Assembly (NCBI GenBank): GCA_963210315.1
Contig: OY723315.1
Coordinates: 1,240,001 to 1,304,000 of the forward strand
DNA from: Rhynchopus euleeides
Lineage: Eukaryota; Euglenozoa; Diplonemea; Diplonemida; Diplonemidae
DNA: 64,000 nt
Direction of reading: 5' to 3'
The notes under the pieces: generated by a model
The model's database searches: none
Seen by the model: only the letters and a program-made list of their open reading frames with translations
What the model was told of the DNA's origin: nothing
Made by a program: the position numbers and the translations under genes
Part shown: positions 10,655 through 24,345 of the stretch, piece after piece
Numbering within the stretch: position 1 is the stretch's first letter
Layout: the number at the start of each line of letters is the position of its first letter

Positions 10655-11899
10655 ATGCCACCCGACCCACCCGCCTCCGCAGTGCTGTCGCTCCTCTCCA
10701 CCCTCCAGCCGCCCTCGGAGCCTGTTGAAGAGGCTGCTGCCGCAGCCCTGCTGCAGGAGCACCCTGGCGACGGCACCGCCTTCCTCTCGGGGGAGCATGG
10801 GAACCGCGACCGGCTTGAGCAGATGGAGCGGGAGCTCCTTACGCACGCCTCCCAGGCAGGCGCCGGGGAGGGGGCGGGCCTCGCCGCCGAGGCGATGCGG
10901 CTCGCAGGGGCGTATGTGAAGAACTACTGCCTCGATAAGGCAGAGGCAGCACTCTCAGCCCTGCAGCCGTGGTGCGTTGCGGCAGAGGGACCTTTTCTGT
11001 GGCTGCACCTCCAGAGGCGTGCGACACTTCTCTTCAAACAGAACAGGCAGGGGGAGAGCGCGGCAGCTCTGGAAGAGCTGTGCAGCATCGCACCTCCAAA
11101 CCCCGCAACGCATGCCAGTCTCGCGACAGCATACATCAGCACCGGGGATTACGCCAGGGCACTCCACCACACGCAGCAGGCAGCGCGCCTCCGCGGCGGA
11201 GGTGCCGCATCCGGATCCGCCCCTGTGGATAAGGGGGATATCTGGAGCCTGGGGGTTATCAAAAAGAACATGGGGGAGTTTGCAGAGGCAGCGCCCCTCC
11301 TTGATGAAGCGCTCCGCCTCCACAGGGAGCACCCCCACAGCGACCCGGTGATGGTCGCGAAGGTGCACGACAGCATAGCGGAGCTCCACTCCGCGCAGCG
11401 CGACTGGGGGGCCGCGTTGCGGCACTGCCTCCTCTCGCATGCGTTGTTCCTCCCAGCCGTGGGCCCAACCTCCCCCCTCACAGGGCGCGCGGCTGGCCTC
11501 GCCGGAGGCTGCCTCTATGAGCTGGGCAACCACGCCCAGGCGATGGGGTACCTCACAGCAGCGCTGCAGGCTGAGGTGCTCCGGGATGCGCTGCACCCGA
11601 CACCTCTTTACGGCATTCTGGATAAAATCGTGCGCATCCGGGCGGCGTCGCGTGGGGGTGGTGGTGGTCTGGATGGTGGGATGGATTGCGCCGCACCCCA
11701 CCCCACCCCATCCGATGCAGCGAACCTCTCCCGCCTGATCCACGCAGGCGTCACGGGTCTCGAGTCCAGAGGCCTCCTGGGTGACGGCAGTGCCGGGGTT
11801 CTGCTCCACAAGATGGGGGAGGCGCTCCTCTTCACCGCAGCCCCGCCTGCAGGCTCGCAGGGTGGTGGTGGCGATGGCGATGGCGGTGTCAGCCACACA

Positions 11900-11936
<37 letters not shown>

Positions 11937-12469
11937 GGAGTGTTTGTCTCCACAGCCAAGCTGCCGCTCTGCTGCGGCGTGCGGAGGTGTTGCTTCAGGG
12001 TGTCGAGGAGGAGGCGGGGGAAGAGGGTTGTGCCGACGTCTCCCCACTGCTCGCCGTGCTGCGGCTGGAGCTCGACGCTGCGGAGCGGGCCGCGGTGGCG
12101 GCGGGGGTGGGGGTGGAGGAGGAGGAGGGGGAGGGCCGCCCTGATGCTGACACAGTGGAGTGCAGTGCGGTGTGGGGTGCCGCATCCCATCGCGCCACAG
12201 GCAGCCCCTTGGGGTTTGCTGGAGGAGGAGGAGAAGGCGGGGGTGGCGAAGGCAGAGAGGGTCGCCCCTCTGGAGGAAGACATGACCCTGGAGTGGGTGT
12301 GTGTCTTGAAGGTGGTGGTGGTGGTGGTGGTGCAACCGTGTGCTTGAGCCTGGAGGAGGAAAACGCCAGCCTCCGTGAGGAGAACTCTGCCTTGCGTGCG
12401 GAGAATGCGCGGCTGATGTCCATCCTGAACCGGGTCAAGCAGGGGTGTGCTGCGTTGGAGGAGTTGTAG
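10655..12469 (+). CDS. TPR and coiled-coil protein, copy 1 of 4
   Basis: A 604-aa intronless protein. The N-terminal 330 residues are Ala-rich helices in TPR-like pairs, e.g. AYISTGDYARALHHTQQAA (about 165-185), IKKNMGEFAEAAPLLDEALR (about 201-220) and YELGNHAQAMGYLTAALQAE (about 289-308). The spacing resembles the kinesin-light-chain/TPR_12 class, so a protein-binding role is likely, with unknown partner. The middle is low complexity, with a poly-Ala tract from a (CTG)n run in the DNA at 11901-11932 and Gly-rich loops. The C-terminus is a short leucine zipper (LEEENASLREENSALRAEN), which suggests dimerisation. The start at 10655 has a CACC context. The other copies encode the same protein. 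No enzyme domain is seen. The 577- and 560-aa antisense open frames are shadows. Confidence 0.8.
11901..11932 (+). repeat. (CTG)n microsatellite in TPR coding sequence
   Basis: About eleven CTG triplets read in the Ala (GCT) frame give the poly-Ala tract of the TPR protein. The same repeat, of equal length, is present in copies 2-4, in keeping with very recent duplication, since such repeats change length quickly. Confidence 0.9.
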
Positions 12470-12595
12470 AGCCTTGGAGGAGGAGGAGGTGGAGGTGGTG
12501 GTGGTGGGGAGGGGGGGGGGGTTTCCCCTCCCCCCTCCACCCTTCCCACCAACACCCCTCCCCCCCAGAGGGCTGTGTCCAGGGGGGGGGGGGGG

Positions 12596-13746
12596 TAGGG
12601 GGGGTCAAATGCCACCCTTTTACGTGGACAAACACGATTTTTCAAAAAACCGGCGCAGAGGCCCCAAAGCCCCCGTAAACCCTCCAAACCCCCCCAGATC
12701 GGTCCGGAAACCCATCGAACCCCACTTTTCCACCATTCCGGGCACCTCAGGTGCCCGAATTGGGGTACCTAAATTTTGTGCCACCGTTTGGTACCGTACA
12801 GTGCCACTGTGTGGGAGGTTGGAAAAGAAAATGCCCCAACACACCACATCTGAGGGTTGCAATGCATGTTGCTTGCCAACCACGTCATCCGGTGGGTGTC
12901 AGGCGCTATGTAGGTGGCATTAGCCAGGTCTTCGATGTGTTCTGGCTTGTATATATACCTCCCTGCCACCATGCACCGGGAGGCTGCCTGTAGGTACGGA
13001 ACAGTCCAGATGGTCGTGTGATTCCTGTGCAGCAGTGCTCCACAACCGGGATGTGTTGACAACGACTGTTGCAACACGAGCTGTACATTCCGGGAACACA
13101 TGAAGTGCGCTGTCGTGGTACCCATTGTGCCAGAATTGGTAGTTGCTGCGGTCTACTTTGCCTGGCCCAAGAGCACTGGTACTGAACGGTGCAATATGCG
13201 TGGCGAGGTGAATACAACGGAAGCGCGCAAAGTCAATACAGCTCTCGGATGGCGGGTGGTGGTGCCACTAGTGTGTGACGTTCACTCGAGGATACAACGC
13301 ATCACAATGAATCAGCAACCGTGGACCGAGTACAATACGCTCTCTGTGGCTGGTGTGGGGGACAAAGGCAGTGCCTGTGCCGCAGGCAGGGAGGTACATA
13401 TACAAGCCAGAACACATCGAAGACCTGGCTCATGCCACCTACATAGCGCCTGACACCCACCGGATGACGTGGTTGGCAAGCAACATGCATTGCAACCCTC
13501 AGATGTGGTGTGTTGGGGCATTTTCTTTTCCAACCTCCCACACAGTGGCACTGTCCGGTACCAAACGGTGGCACAAAATTTAGGTACCCCAATTCGGGCA
13601 CCTGAGGTGCCCGGAATGGTGGAAAAGTGGGGTTCGATGGGTTTCCGGACCGATCTGGGGGGGTTTGGAGGGTTTACGGGGGCTTTGGGGCCTCTGCGCC
13701 GGTTTTTTGAAAAATCGTGTTTGTCACCCCCATTTGACCCCCCCTA
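12596..13746. mobile_element. Element M, copy 2 (chimeric)
   Basis: Same structure as copy 1. Diagnostic bases in the left half (GTACCGTACAG, GTATATATACC, AATACAACGGAAGCGCG) match copy 5, while those in the right half (GAGGTACATATAC, GGCTCATGCC, CTGTCCGGTACC) match copy 1. The switch lies between about 13230 and 13395. Copies 3 and 4 have the same mosaic. Confidence 0.95.
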
Positions 13747-14788
13747 GGGGGGGGGGGGGACCCGTCTCGCTCTCGAAATGCAGGAATAGGGTGAGAAAAT
13801 GACAAGCTGTGTGTCTGTGTGTTGTGTATTGCTTCGCAAAACCGGTTGTGAAGCGGCACATACTTCTTCTTTTTTGTCGGCACATCGTGGCACAGAGCGA
13901 AGGGTTCCCCCCCCCCCCCCTGGCAGTTAACAAACCCCGAAGGGGTGTCTCAGCTATCGCGGCAAGTTTTTCGGTAAAGTTTTGGTGTTTTCCTCATGTC
14001 AATAGGAGGAAATGCTCCATGAAAACGCACCGTTTTCCGACACCGTAGCGAAGACCCCCCCTTAGAGTTGCGCCTTCTTCCTTCGCAGACCGAGGGAGAC
14101 CCTCCGGCGGAGGAGGAAATCAGAAGGTTGCACTCTTTCCGATCGTGTGATTTCCTAGTGTGCTATGTCCTGCTTTGTGTCTTTGGGCAGGGTGTACCCC
14201 GCTCTGTCTCAAGCTTGGAGAGTCGTTGCCGGGTGGCAGCCAGGCACCTAAATTGCAAGCAGGCTTTCAGACCTTTCCTGCACTTCAGAGTGAAGAGCCC
14301 ATCAGCCCCACAGTTGCTTATTCTTTTGGCGGAGCTCGAGCCTGCCCCCCCCCCCCCCCCCCCGTCCCCCCTCGGCCCCGCCACTGTGCCAGGGGCAGGA
14401 GCGGGTGGGGGGGCGGCTTGCGGTTGCTGTGCCATTCCCGATGCAAACCCACCCAAGATAGAAGGGGTAGCTTGTCTGCCTCCCTGCCCCACCCTCTCGC
14501 GCCCGCCCCGCCTTGTATTGTCTGGTTTCACGACCAATCGTAGCTCATGTGAGTGGGGTTATGATCGTATGAAGGTGCCCCATCTTCCTAGCTGCCCAGG
14601 CTTCTGAAATGGTGTTGGGGTCGGCTGCCTTGCCCTAACCCCGGTGAACCAAAACACCCACACACAACACCTCCCTGCAGCAGCAACACACACCCGCCTG
14701 GCCTGGCCATGCCCCGCCACCCTGCCGGCAACCCCTCCACCGGCACCCTCCACCGCACCGCTGCCGCGAAGCTGACCACCCCCACACC

Positions 14789-16033
14789 ATGCCACCCGAC
14801 CCACCCGCCTCCGCAGTGCTGTCGCTCCTCTCCACCCTCCAGCCGCCCTCGGAGCCTGTTGAAGAGGCTGCTGCCGCAGCCCTGCTGCAGGAGCACCCTG
14901 GCGACGGCACCGCCTTCCTCTCGGGGGAGCATGGGAACCGCGACCGGCTTGAGCAGATGGAGCGGGAGCTCCTTACGCACGCCTCCCAGGCAGGCGCCGG
15001 GGAGGGGGCGGGCCTCGCCGCCGAGGCGATGCGGCTCGCAGGGGCGTATGTGAAGAACTACTGCCTCGATAAGGCAGAGGCAGCACTCTCAGCCCTGCAG
15101 CCGTGGTGCGTTGCGGCAGAGGGACCTTTTCTGTGGCTGCACCTCCAGAGGCGTGCGACACTTCTCTTCAAACAGAACAGGCAGGGGGAGAGCGCGGCAG
15201 CTCTGGAAGAGCTGTGCAGCATCGCACCTCCAAACCCCGCAACGCATGCCAGTCTCGCGACAGCATACATCAGCACCGGGGATTACGCCAGGGCACTCCA
15301 CCACACGCAGCAGGCAGCGCGCCTCCGCGGCGGAGGTGCCGCATCCGGATCCGCCCCTGTGGATAAGGGGGATATCTGGAGCCTGGGGGTTATCAAAAAG
15401 AACATGGGGGAGTTTGCAGAGGCAGCGCCCCTCCTTGATGAAGCGCTCCGCCTCCACAGGGAGCACCCCCACAGCGACCCGGTGATGGTCGCGAAGGTGC
15501 ACGACAGCATAGCGGAGCTCCACTCCGCGCAGCGCGACTGGGGGGCCGCGTTGCGGCACTGCCTCCTCTCGCATGCGTTGTTCCTCCCAGCCGTGGGCCC
15601 AACCTCCCCCCTCACAGGGCGCGCGGCTGGCCTCGCCGGAGGCTGCCTCTATGAGCTGGGCAACCACGCCCAGGCGATGGGGTACCTCACAGCAGCGCTG
15701 CAGGCTGAGGTGCTCCGGGATGCGCTGCACCCGACACCTCTTTACGGCATTCTGGATAAAATCGTGCGCATCCGGGCGGCGTCGCGTGGGGGTGGTGGTG
15801 GTCTGGATGGTGGGATGGATTGCGCCGCACCCCACCCCACCCCATCCGATGCAGCGAACCTCTCCCGCCTGATCCACGCAGGCGTCACGGGTCTCGAGTC
15901 CAGAGGCCTCCTGGGTGACGGCAGTGCCGGGGTTCTGCTCCACAAGATGGGGGAGGCGCTCCTCTTCACCGCAGCCCCGCCTGCAGGCTCGCAGGGTGGT
16001 GGTGGCGATGGCGATGGCGGTGTCAGCCACACA

Positions 16034-16070
<37 letters not shown>

Positions 16071-16603
16071 GGAGTGTTTGTCTCCACAGCCAAGCTGCCG
16101 CTCTGCTGCGGCGTGCGGAGGTGTTGCTTCAGGGTGTCGAGGAGGAGGCGGGGGAAGAGGGTTGTGCCGACGTCTCCCCACTGCTCGCCGTGCTGCGGCT
16201 GGAGCTCGACGCTGCGGAGCGGGCCGCGGTGGCGGCGGGGGTGGGGGTGGAGGAGGAGGAGGGGGAGGGCCGCCCTGATGCTGACACAGTGGAGTGCAGT
16301 GCGGTGTGGGGTGCCGCATCCCATCGCGCCACAGGCAGCCCCTTGGGGTTTGCTGGAGGAGGAGGAGAAGGCGGGGGTGGCGAAGGCAGAGAGGGTCGCC
16401 CCTCTGGAGGAAGACATGACCCTGGAGTGGGTGTGTGTCTTGAAGGTGGTGGTGGTGGTGGTGGTGCAACCGTGTGCTTGAGCCTGGAGGAGGAAAACGC
16501 CAGCCTCCGTGAGGAGAACTCTGCCTTGCGTGCGGAGAATGCGCGGCTGATGTCCATCCTGAACCGGGTCAAGCAGGGGTGTGCTGCGTTGGAGGAGTTG
16601 TAG
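14789..16603 (+). CDS. TPR and coiled-coil protein, copy 2 of 4
   Basis: Encodes the same 604 residues as the gene at 10655-12469, with the same 1-kb upstream region and the same (CTG)n tract. It lies between chimeric M copies 2 and 3. Nothing in its sequence suggests that it is inactive. Four identical copies most likely raise the dose of one protein. Confidence 0.8.
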
Positions 16604-16730
16604 AGCCTTGGAGGAGGAGGAGGTGGAGGTGGTGGTGGTGGGGAGGGGGGGGGGGTTTCCCCTCCCCCCTCCACCCTTCCCACCAACACCCCTCCCCCCC
16701 AGAGGGCTGTGTCCAGGGGGGGGGGGGGGG

Positions 16731-17881
16731 TAGGGGGGGTCAAATGCCACCCTTTTACGTGGACAAACACGATTTTTCAAAAAACCGGCGCAGAGGCCCC
16801 AAAGCCCCCGTAAACCCTCCAAACCCCCCCAGATCGGTCCGGAAACCCATCGAACCCCACTTTTCCACCATTCCGGGCACCTCAGGTGCCCGAATTGGGG
16901 TACCTAAATTTTGTGCCACCGTTTGGTACCGTACAGTGCCACTGTGTGGGAGGTTGGAAAAGAAAATGCCCCAACACACCACATCTGAGGGTTGCAATGC
17001 ATGTTGCTTGCCAACCACGTCATCCGGTGGGTGTCAGGCGCTATGTAGGTGGCATTAGCCAGGTCTTCGATGTGTTCTGGCTTGTATATATACCTCCCTG
17101 CCACCATGCACCGGGAGGCTGCCTGTAGGTACGGAACAGTCCAGATGGTCGTGTGATTCCTGTGCAGCAGTGCTCCACAACCGGGATGTGTTGACAACGA
17201 CTGTTGCAACACGAGCTGTACATTCCGGGAACACATGAAGTGCGCTGTCGTGGTACCCATTGTGCCAGAATTGGTAGTTGCTGCGGTCTACTTTGCCTGG
17301 CCCAAGAGCACTGGTACTGAACGGTGCAATATGCGTGGCGAGGTGAATACAACGGAAGCGCGCAAAGTCAATACAGCTCTCGGATGGCGGGTGGTGGTGC
17401 CACTAGTGTGTGACGTTCACTCGAGGATACAACGCATCACAATGAATCAGCAACCGTGGACCGAGTACAATACGCTCTCTGTGGCTGGTGTGGGGGACAA
17501 AGGCAGTGCCTGTGCCGCAGGCAGGGAGGTACATATACAAGCCAGAACACATCGAAGACCTGGCTCATGCCACCTACATAGCGCCTGACACCCACCGGAT
17601 GACGTGGTTGGCAAGCAACATGCATTGCAACCCTCAGATGTGGTGTGTTGGGGCATTTTCTTTTCCAACCTCCCACACAGTGGCACTGTCCGGTACCAAA
17701 CGGTGGCACAAAATTTAGGTACCCCAATTCGGGCACCTGAGGTGCCCGGAATGGTGGAAAAGTGGGGTTCGATGGGTTTCCGGACCGATCTGGGGGGGTT
17801 TGGAGGGTTTACGGGGGCTTTGGGGCCTCTGCGCCGGTTTTTTGAAAAATCGTGTTTGTCACCCCCATTTGACCCCCCCTA
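16731..17881. mobile_element. Element M, copy 3 (chimeric)
   Basis: The same mosaic as copy 2 (left half like copy 5, right half like copy 1) and nearly identical to it apart from the length of terminal G runs. Confidence 0.95.
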
Positions 17882-18925
17882 GGGGGGGGGGGGGACCCGT
17901 CTCGCTCTCGAAATGCAGGAATAGGGTGAGAAAATGACAAGCTGTGTGTCTGTGTGTTGTGTATTGCTTCGCAAAACCGGTTGTGAAGCGGCACATACTT
18001 CTTCTTTTTTGTCGGCACATCGTGGCACAGAGCGAAGGGTTCCCCCCCCCCCCCCCTGGCAGTTAACAAACCCCGAAGGGGTGTCTCAGCTATCGCGGCA
18101 AGTTTTTCGGTAAAGTTTTGGTGTTTTCCTCATGTCAATAGGAGGAAATGCTCCATGAAAACGCACCGTTTTCCGACACCGTAGCGAAGACCCCCCCTTA
18201 GAGTTGCGCCTTCTTCCTTCGCAGACCGAGGGAGACCCTCCGGCGGAGGAGGAAATCAGAAGGTTGCACTCTTTCCGATCGTGTGATTTCCTAGTGTGCT
18301 ATGTCCTGCTTTGTGTCTTTGGGCAGGGTGTACCCCGCTCTGTCTCAAGCTTGGAGAGTCGTTGCCGGGTGGCAGCCAGGCACCTAAATTGCAAGCAGGC
18401 TTTCAGACCTTTCCTGCACTTCAGAGTGAAGAGCCCATCAGCCCCACAGTTGCTTATTCTTTTGGCGGAGCTCGAGCCTGCCCCCCCCCCCCCCCCCCCC
18501 GTCCCCCCTCGGCCCCGCCACTGTGCCAGGGGCAGGAGCGGGTGGGGGGGCGGCTTGCGGTTGCTGTGCCATTCCCGATGCAAACCCACCCAAGATAGAA
18601 GGGGTAGCTTGTCTGCCTCCCTGCCCCACCCTCTCGCGCCCGCCCCGCCTTGTATTGTCTGGTTTCACGACCAATCGTAGCTCATGTGAGTGGGGTTATG
18701 ATCGTATGAAGGTGCCCCATCTTCCTAGCTGCCCAGGCTTCTGAAATGGTGTTGGGGTCGGCTGCCTTGCCCTAACCCCGGTGAACCAAAACACCCACAC
18801 ACAACACCTCCCTGCAGCAGCAACACACACCCGCCTGGCCTGGCCATGCCCCGCCACCCTGCCGGCAACCCCTCCACCGGCACCCTCCACCGCACCGCTG
18901 CCGCGAAGCTGACCACCCCCACACC

Positions 18926-20170
18926 ATGCCACCCGACCCACCCGCCTCCGCAGTGCTGTCGCTCCTCTCCACCCTCCAGCCGCCCTCGGAGCCTGTTGAA
19001 GAGGCTGCTGCCGCAGCCCTGCTGCAGGAGCACCCTGGCGACGGCACCGCCTTCCTCTCGGGGGAGCATGGGAACCGCGACCGGCTTGAGCAGATGGAGC
19101 GGGAGCTCCTTACGCACGCCTCCCAGGCAGGCGCCGGGGAGGGGGCGGGCCTCGCCGCCGAGGCGATGCGGCTCGCAGGGGCGTATGTGAAGAACTACTG
19201 CCTCGATAAGGCAGAGGCAGCACTCTCAGCCCTGCAGCCGTGGTGCGTTGCGGCAGAGGGACCTTTTCTGTGGCTGCACCTCCAGAGGCGTGCGACACTT
19301 CTCTTCAAACAGAACAGGCAGGGGGAGAGCGCGGCAGCTCTGGAAGAGCTGTGCAGCATCGCACCTCCAAACCCCGCAACGCATGCCAGTCTCGCGACAG
19401 CATACATCAGCACCGGGGATTACGCCAGGGCACTCCACCACACGCAGCAGGCAGCGCGCCTCCGCGGCGGAGGTGCCGCATCCGGATCCGCCCCTGTGGA
19501 TAAGGGGGATATCTGGAGCCTGGGGGTTATCAAAAAGAACATGGGGGAGTTTGCAGAGGCAGCGCCCCTCCTTGATGAAGCGCTCCGCCTCCACAGGGAG
19601 CACCCCCACAGCGACCCGGTGATGGTCGCGAAGGTGCACGACAGCATAGCGGAGCTCCACTCCGCGCAGCGCGACTGGGGGGCCGCGTTGCGGCACTGCC
19701 TCCTCTCGCATGCGTTGTTCCTCCCAGCCGTGGGCCCAACCTCCCCCCTCACAGGGCGCGCGGCTGGCCTCGCCGGAGGCTGCCTCTATGAGCTGGGCAA
19801 CCACGCCCAGGCGATGGGGTACCTCACAGCAGCGCTGCAGGCTGAGGTGCTCCGGGATGCGCTGCACCCGACACCTCTTTACGGCATTCTGGATAAAATC
19901 GTGCGCATCCGGGCGGCGTCGCGTGGGGGTGGTGGTGGTCTGGATGGTGGGATGGATTGCGCCGCACCCCACCCCACCCCATCCGATGCAGCGAACCTCT
20001 CCCGCCTGATCCACGCAGGCGTCACGGGTCTCGAGTCCAGAGGCCTCCTGGGTGACGGCAGTGCCGGGGTTCTGCTCCACAAGATGGGGGAGGCGCTCCT
20101 CTTCACCGCAGCCCCGCCTGCAGGCTCGCAGGGTGGTGGTGGCGATGGCGATGGCGGTGTCAGCCACACA

Positions 20171-20207
<37 letters not shown>

Positions 20208-20740
20208 GGAGTGTTTGTCTCCACAGCCAAGCTGCCGCTCTGCTGCGGCGTGCGGAGGTGTTGCTTCAGGGTGTCGAGGAGGAGGCGGGGGAAGAGGGTT
20301 GTGCCGACGTCTCCCCACTGCTCGCCGTGCTGCGGCTGGAGCTCGACGCTGCGGAGCGGGCCGCGGTGGCGGCGGGGGTGGGGGTGGAGGAGGAGGAGGG
20401 GGAGGGCCGCCCTGATGCTGACACAGTGGAGTGCAGTGCGGTGTGGGGTGCCGCATCCCATCGCGCCACAGGCAGCCCCTTGGGGTTTGCTGGAGGAGGA
20501 GGAGAAGGCGGGGGTGGCGAAGGCAGAGAGGGTCGCCCCTCTGGAGGAAGACATGACCCTGGAGTGGGTGTGTGTCTTGAAGGTGGTGGTGGTGGTGGTG
20601 GTGCAACCGTGTGCTTGAGCCTGGAGGAGGAAAACGCCAGCCTCCGTGAGGAGAACTCTGCCTTGCGTGCGGAGAATGCGCGGCTGATGTCCATCCTGAA
20701 CCGGGTCAAGCAGGGGTGTGCTGCGTTGGAGGAGTTGTAG
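18926..20740 (+). CDS. TPR and coiled-coil protein, copy 3 of 4
   Basis: Identical protein of 604 residues to copies 1, 2 and 4. Its upstream region has one or two extra C bases in the long C run (about 18481-18500), which is the main difference between units. Confidence 0.8.
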
Positions 20741-20868
20741 AGCCTTGGAGGAGGAGGAGGTGGAGGTGGTGGTGGTGGGGAGGGGGGGGGGGTTTCCCCT
20801 CCCCCCTCCACCCTTCCCACCAACACCCCTCCCCCCCAGAGGGCTGTGTCCAGGGGGGGGGGGGGGGG

Positions 20869-22019
20869 TAGGGGGGGTCAAATGCCACCCTTTTACGTGG
20901 ACAAACACGATTTTTCAAAAAACCGGCGCAGAGGCCCCAAAGCCCCCGTAAACCCTCCAAACCCCCCCAGATCGGTCCGGAAACCCATCGAACCCCACTT
21001 TTCCACCATTCCGGGCACCTCAGGTGCCCGAATTGGGGTACCTAAATTTTGTGCCACCGTTTGGTACCGTACAGTGCCACTGTGTGGGAGGTTGGAAAAG
21101 AAAATGCCCCAACACACCACATCTGAGGGTTGCAATGCATGTTGCTTGCCAACCACGTCATCCGGTGGGTGTCAGGCGCTATGTAGGTGGCATTAGCCAG
21201 GTCTTCGATGTGTTCTGGCTTGTATATATACCTCCCTGCCACCATGCACCGGGAGGCTGCCTGTAGGTACGGAACAGTCCAGATGGTCGTGTGATTCCTG
21301 TGCAGCAGTGCTCCACAACCGGGATGTGTTGACAACGACTGTTGCAACACGAGCTGTACATTCCGGGAACACATGAAGTGCGCTGTCGTGGTACCCATTG
21401 TGCCAGAATTGGTAGTTGCTGCGGTCTACTTTGCCTGGCCCAAGAGCACTGGTACTGAACGGTGCAATATGCGTGGCGAGGTGAATACAACGGAAGCGCG
21501 CAAAGTCAATACAGCTCTCGGATGGCGGGTGGTGGTGCCACTAGTGTGTGACGTTCACTCGAGGATACAACGCATCACAATGAATCAGCAACCGTGGACC
21601 GAGTACAATACGCTCTCTGTGGCTGGTGTGGGGGACAAAGGCAGTGCCTGTGCCGCAGGCAGGGAGGTACATATACAAGCCAGAACACATCGAAGACCTG
21701 GCTCATGCCACCTACATAGCGCCTGACACCCACCGGATGACGTGGTTGGCAAGCAACATGCATTGCAACCCTCAGATGTGGTGTGTTGGGGCATTTTCTT
21801 TTCCAACCTCCCACACAGTGGCACTGTCCGGTACCAAACGGTGGCACAAAATTTAGGTACCCCAATTCGGGCACCTGAGGTGCCCGGAATGGTGGAAAAG
21901 TGGGGTTCGATGGGTTTCCGGACCGATCTGGGGGGGTTTGGAGGGTTTACGGGGGCTTTGGGGCCTCTGCGCCGGTTTTTTGAAAAATCGTGTTTGTCAC
22001 CCCCATTTGACCCCCCCTA
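20869..22019. mobile_element. Element M, copy 4 (chimeric)
   Basis: The same mosaic as copies 2 and 3. It has a slightly longer G run at the left tip. Confidence 0.95.
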
Positions 22020-23063
22020 GGGGGGGGGGGGGACCCGTCTCGCTCTCGAAATGCAGGAATAGGGTGAGAAAATGACAAGCTGTGTGTCTGTGTGTTGTGT
22101 ATTGCTTCGCAAAACCGGTTGTGAAGCGGCACATACTTCTTCTTTTTTGTCGGCACATCGTGGCACAGAGCGAAGGGTTCCCCCCCCCCCCCCCTGGCAG
22201 TTAACAAACCCCGAAGGGGTGTCTCAGCTATCGCGGCAAGTTTTTCGGTAAAGTTTTGGTGTTTTCCTCATGTCAATAGGAGGAAATGCTCCATGAAAAC
22301 GCACCGTTTTCCGACACCGTAGCGAAGACCCCCCCTTAGAGTTGCGCCTTCTTCCTTCGCAGACCGAGGGAGACCCTCCGGCGGAGGAGGAAATCAGAAG
22401 GTTGCACTCTTTCCGATCGTGTGATTTCCTAGTGTGCTATGTCCTGCTTTGTGTCTTTGGGCAGGGTGTACCCCGCTCTGTCTCAAGCTTGGAGAGTCGT
22501 TGCCGGGTGGCAGCCAGGCACCTAAATTGCAAGCAGGCTTTCAGACCTTTCCTGCACTTCAGAGTGAAGAGCCCATCAGCCCCACAGTTGCTTATTCTTT
22601 TGGCGGAGCTCGAGCCTGCCCCCCCCCCCCCCCCCCCCGTCCCCCCTCGGCCCCGCCACTGTGCCAGGGGCAGGAGCGGGTGGGGGGGCGGCTTGCGGTT
22701 GCTGTGCCATTCCCGATGCAAACCCACCCAAGATAGAAGGGGTAGCTTGTCTGCCTCCCTGCCCCACCCTCTCGCGCCCGCCCCGCCTTGTATTGTCTGG
22801 TTTCACGACCAATCGTAGCTCATGTGAGTGGGGTTATGATCGTATGAAGGTGCCCCATCTTCCTAGCTGCCCAGGCTTCTGAAATGGTGTTGGGGTCGGC
22901 TGCCTTGCCCTAACCCCGGTGAACCAAAACACCCACACACAACACCTCCCTGCAGCAGCAACACACACCCGCCTGGCCTGGCCATGCCCCGCCACCCTGC
23001 CGGCAACCCCTCCACCGGCACCCTCCACCGCACCGCTGCCGCGAAGCTGACCACCCCCACACC

Positions 23064-24308
23064 ATGCCACCCGACCCACCCGCCTCCGCAGTGCTGTCGC
23101 TCCTCTCCACCCTCCAGCCGCCCTCGGAGCCTGTTGAAGAGGCTGCTGCCGCAGCCCTGCTGCAGGAGCACCCTGGCGACGGCACCGCCTTCCTCTCGGG
23201 GGAGCATGGGAACCGCGACCGGCTTGAGCAGATGGAGCGGGAGCTCCTTACGCACGCCTCCCAGGCAGGCGCCGGGGAGGGGGCGGGCCTCGCCGCCGAG
23301 GCGATGCGGCTCGCAGGGGCGTATGTGAAGAACTACTGCCTCGATAAGGCAGAGGCAGCACTCTCAGCCCTGCAGCCGTGGTGCGTTGCGGCAGAGGGAC
23401 CTTTTCTGTGGCTGCACCTCCAGAGGCGTGCGACACTTCTCTTCAAACAGAACAGGCAGGGGGAGAGCGCGGCAGCTCTGGAAGAGCTGTGCAGCATCGC
23501 ACCTCCAAACCCCGCAACGCATGCCAGTCTCGCGACAGCATACATCAGCACCGGGGATTACGCCAGGGCACTCCACCACACGCAGCAGGCAGCGCGCCTC
23601 CGCGGCGGAGGTGCCGCATCCGGATCCGCCCCTGTGGATAAGGGGGATATCTGGAGCCTGGGGGTTATCAAAAAGAACATGGGGGAGTTTGCAGAGGCAG
23701 CGCCCCTCCTTGATGAAGCGCTCCGCCTCCACAGGGAGCACCCCCACAGCGACCCGGTGATGGTCGCGAAGGTGCACGACAGCATAGCGGAGCTCCACTC
23801 CGCGCAGCGCGACTGGGGGGCCGCGTTGCGGCACTGCCTCCTCTCGCATGCGTTGTTCCTCCCAGCCGTGGGCCCAACCTCCCCCCTCACAGGGCGCGCG
23901 GCTGGCCTCGCCGGAGGCTGCCTCTATGAGCTGGGCAACCACGCCCAGGCGATGGGGTACCTCACAGCAGCGCTGCAGGCTGAGGTGCTCCGGGATGCGC
24001 TGCACCCGACACCTCTTTACGGCATTCTGGATAAAATCGTGCGCATCCGGGCGGCGTCGCGTGGGGGTGGTGGTGGTCTGGATGGTGGGATGGATTGCGC
24101 CGCACCCCACCCCACCCCATCCGATGCAGCGAACCTCTCCCGCCTGATCCACGCAGGCGTCACGGGTCTCGAGTCCAGAGGCCTCCTGGGTGACGGCAGT
24201 GCCGGGGTTCTGCTCCACAAGATGGGGGAGGCGCTCCTCTTCACCGCAGCCCCGCCTGCAGGCTCGCAGGGTGGTGGTGGCGATGGCGATGGCGGTGTCA
24301 GCCACACA

Positions 24309-24345
<37 letters not shown>

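Noticed and set aside
15089-16822. Antisense frames of 560-577 codons opposite the TPR genes
   Set aside because: High-GC shadows of the sense gene; Ser/His/Pro-rich, no domains, and they run into element M.
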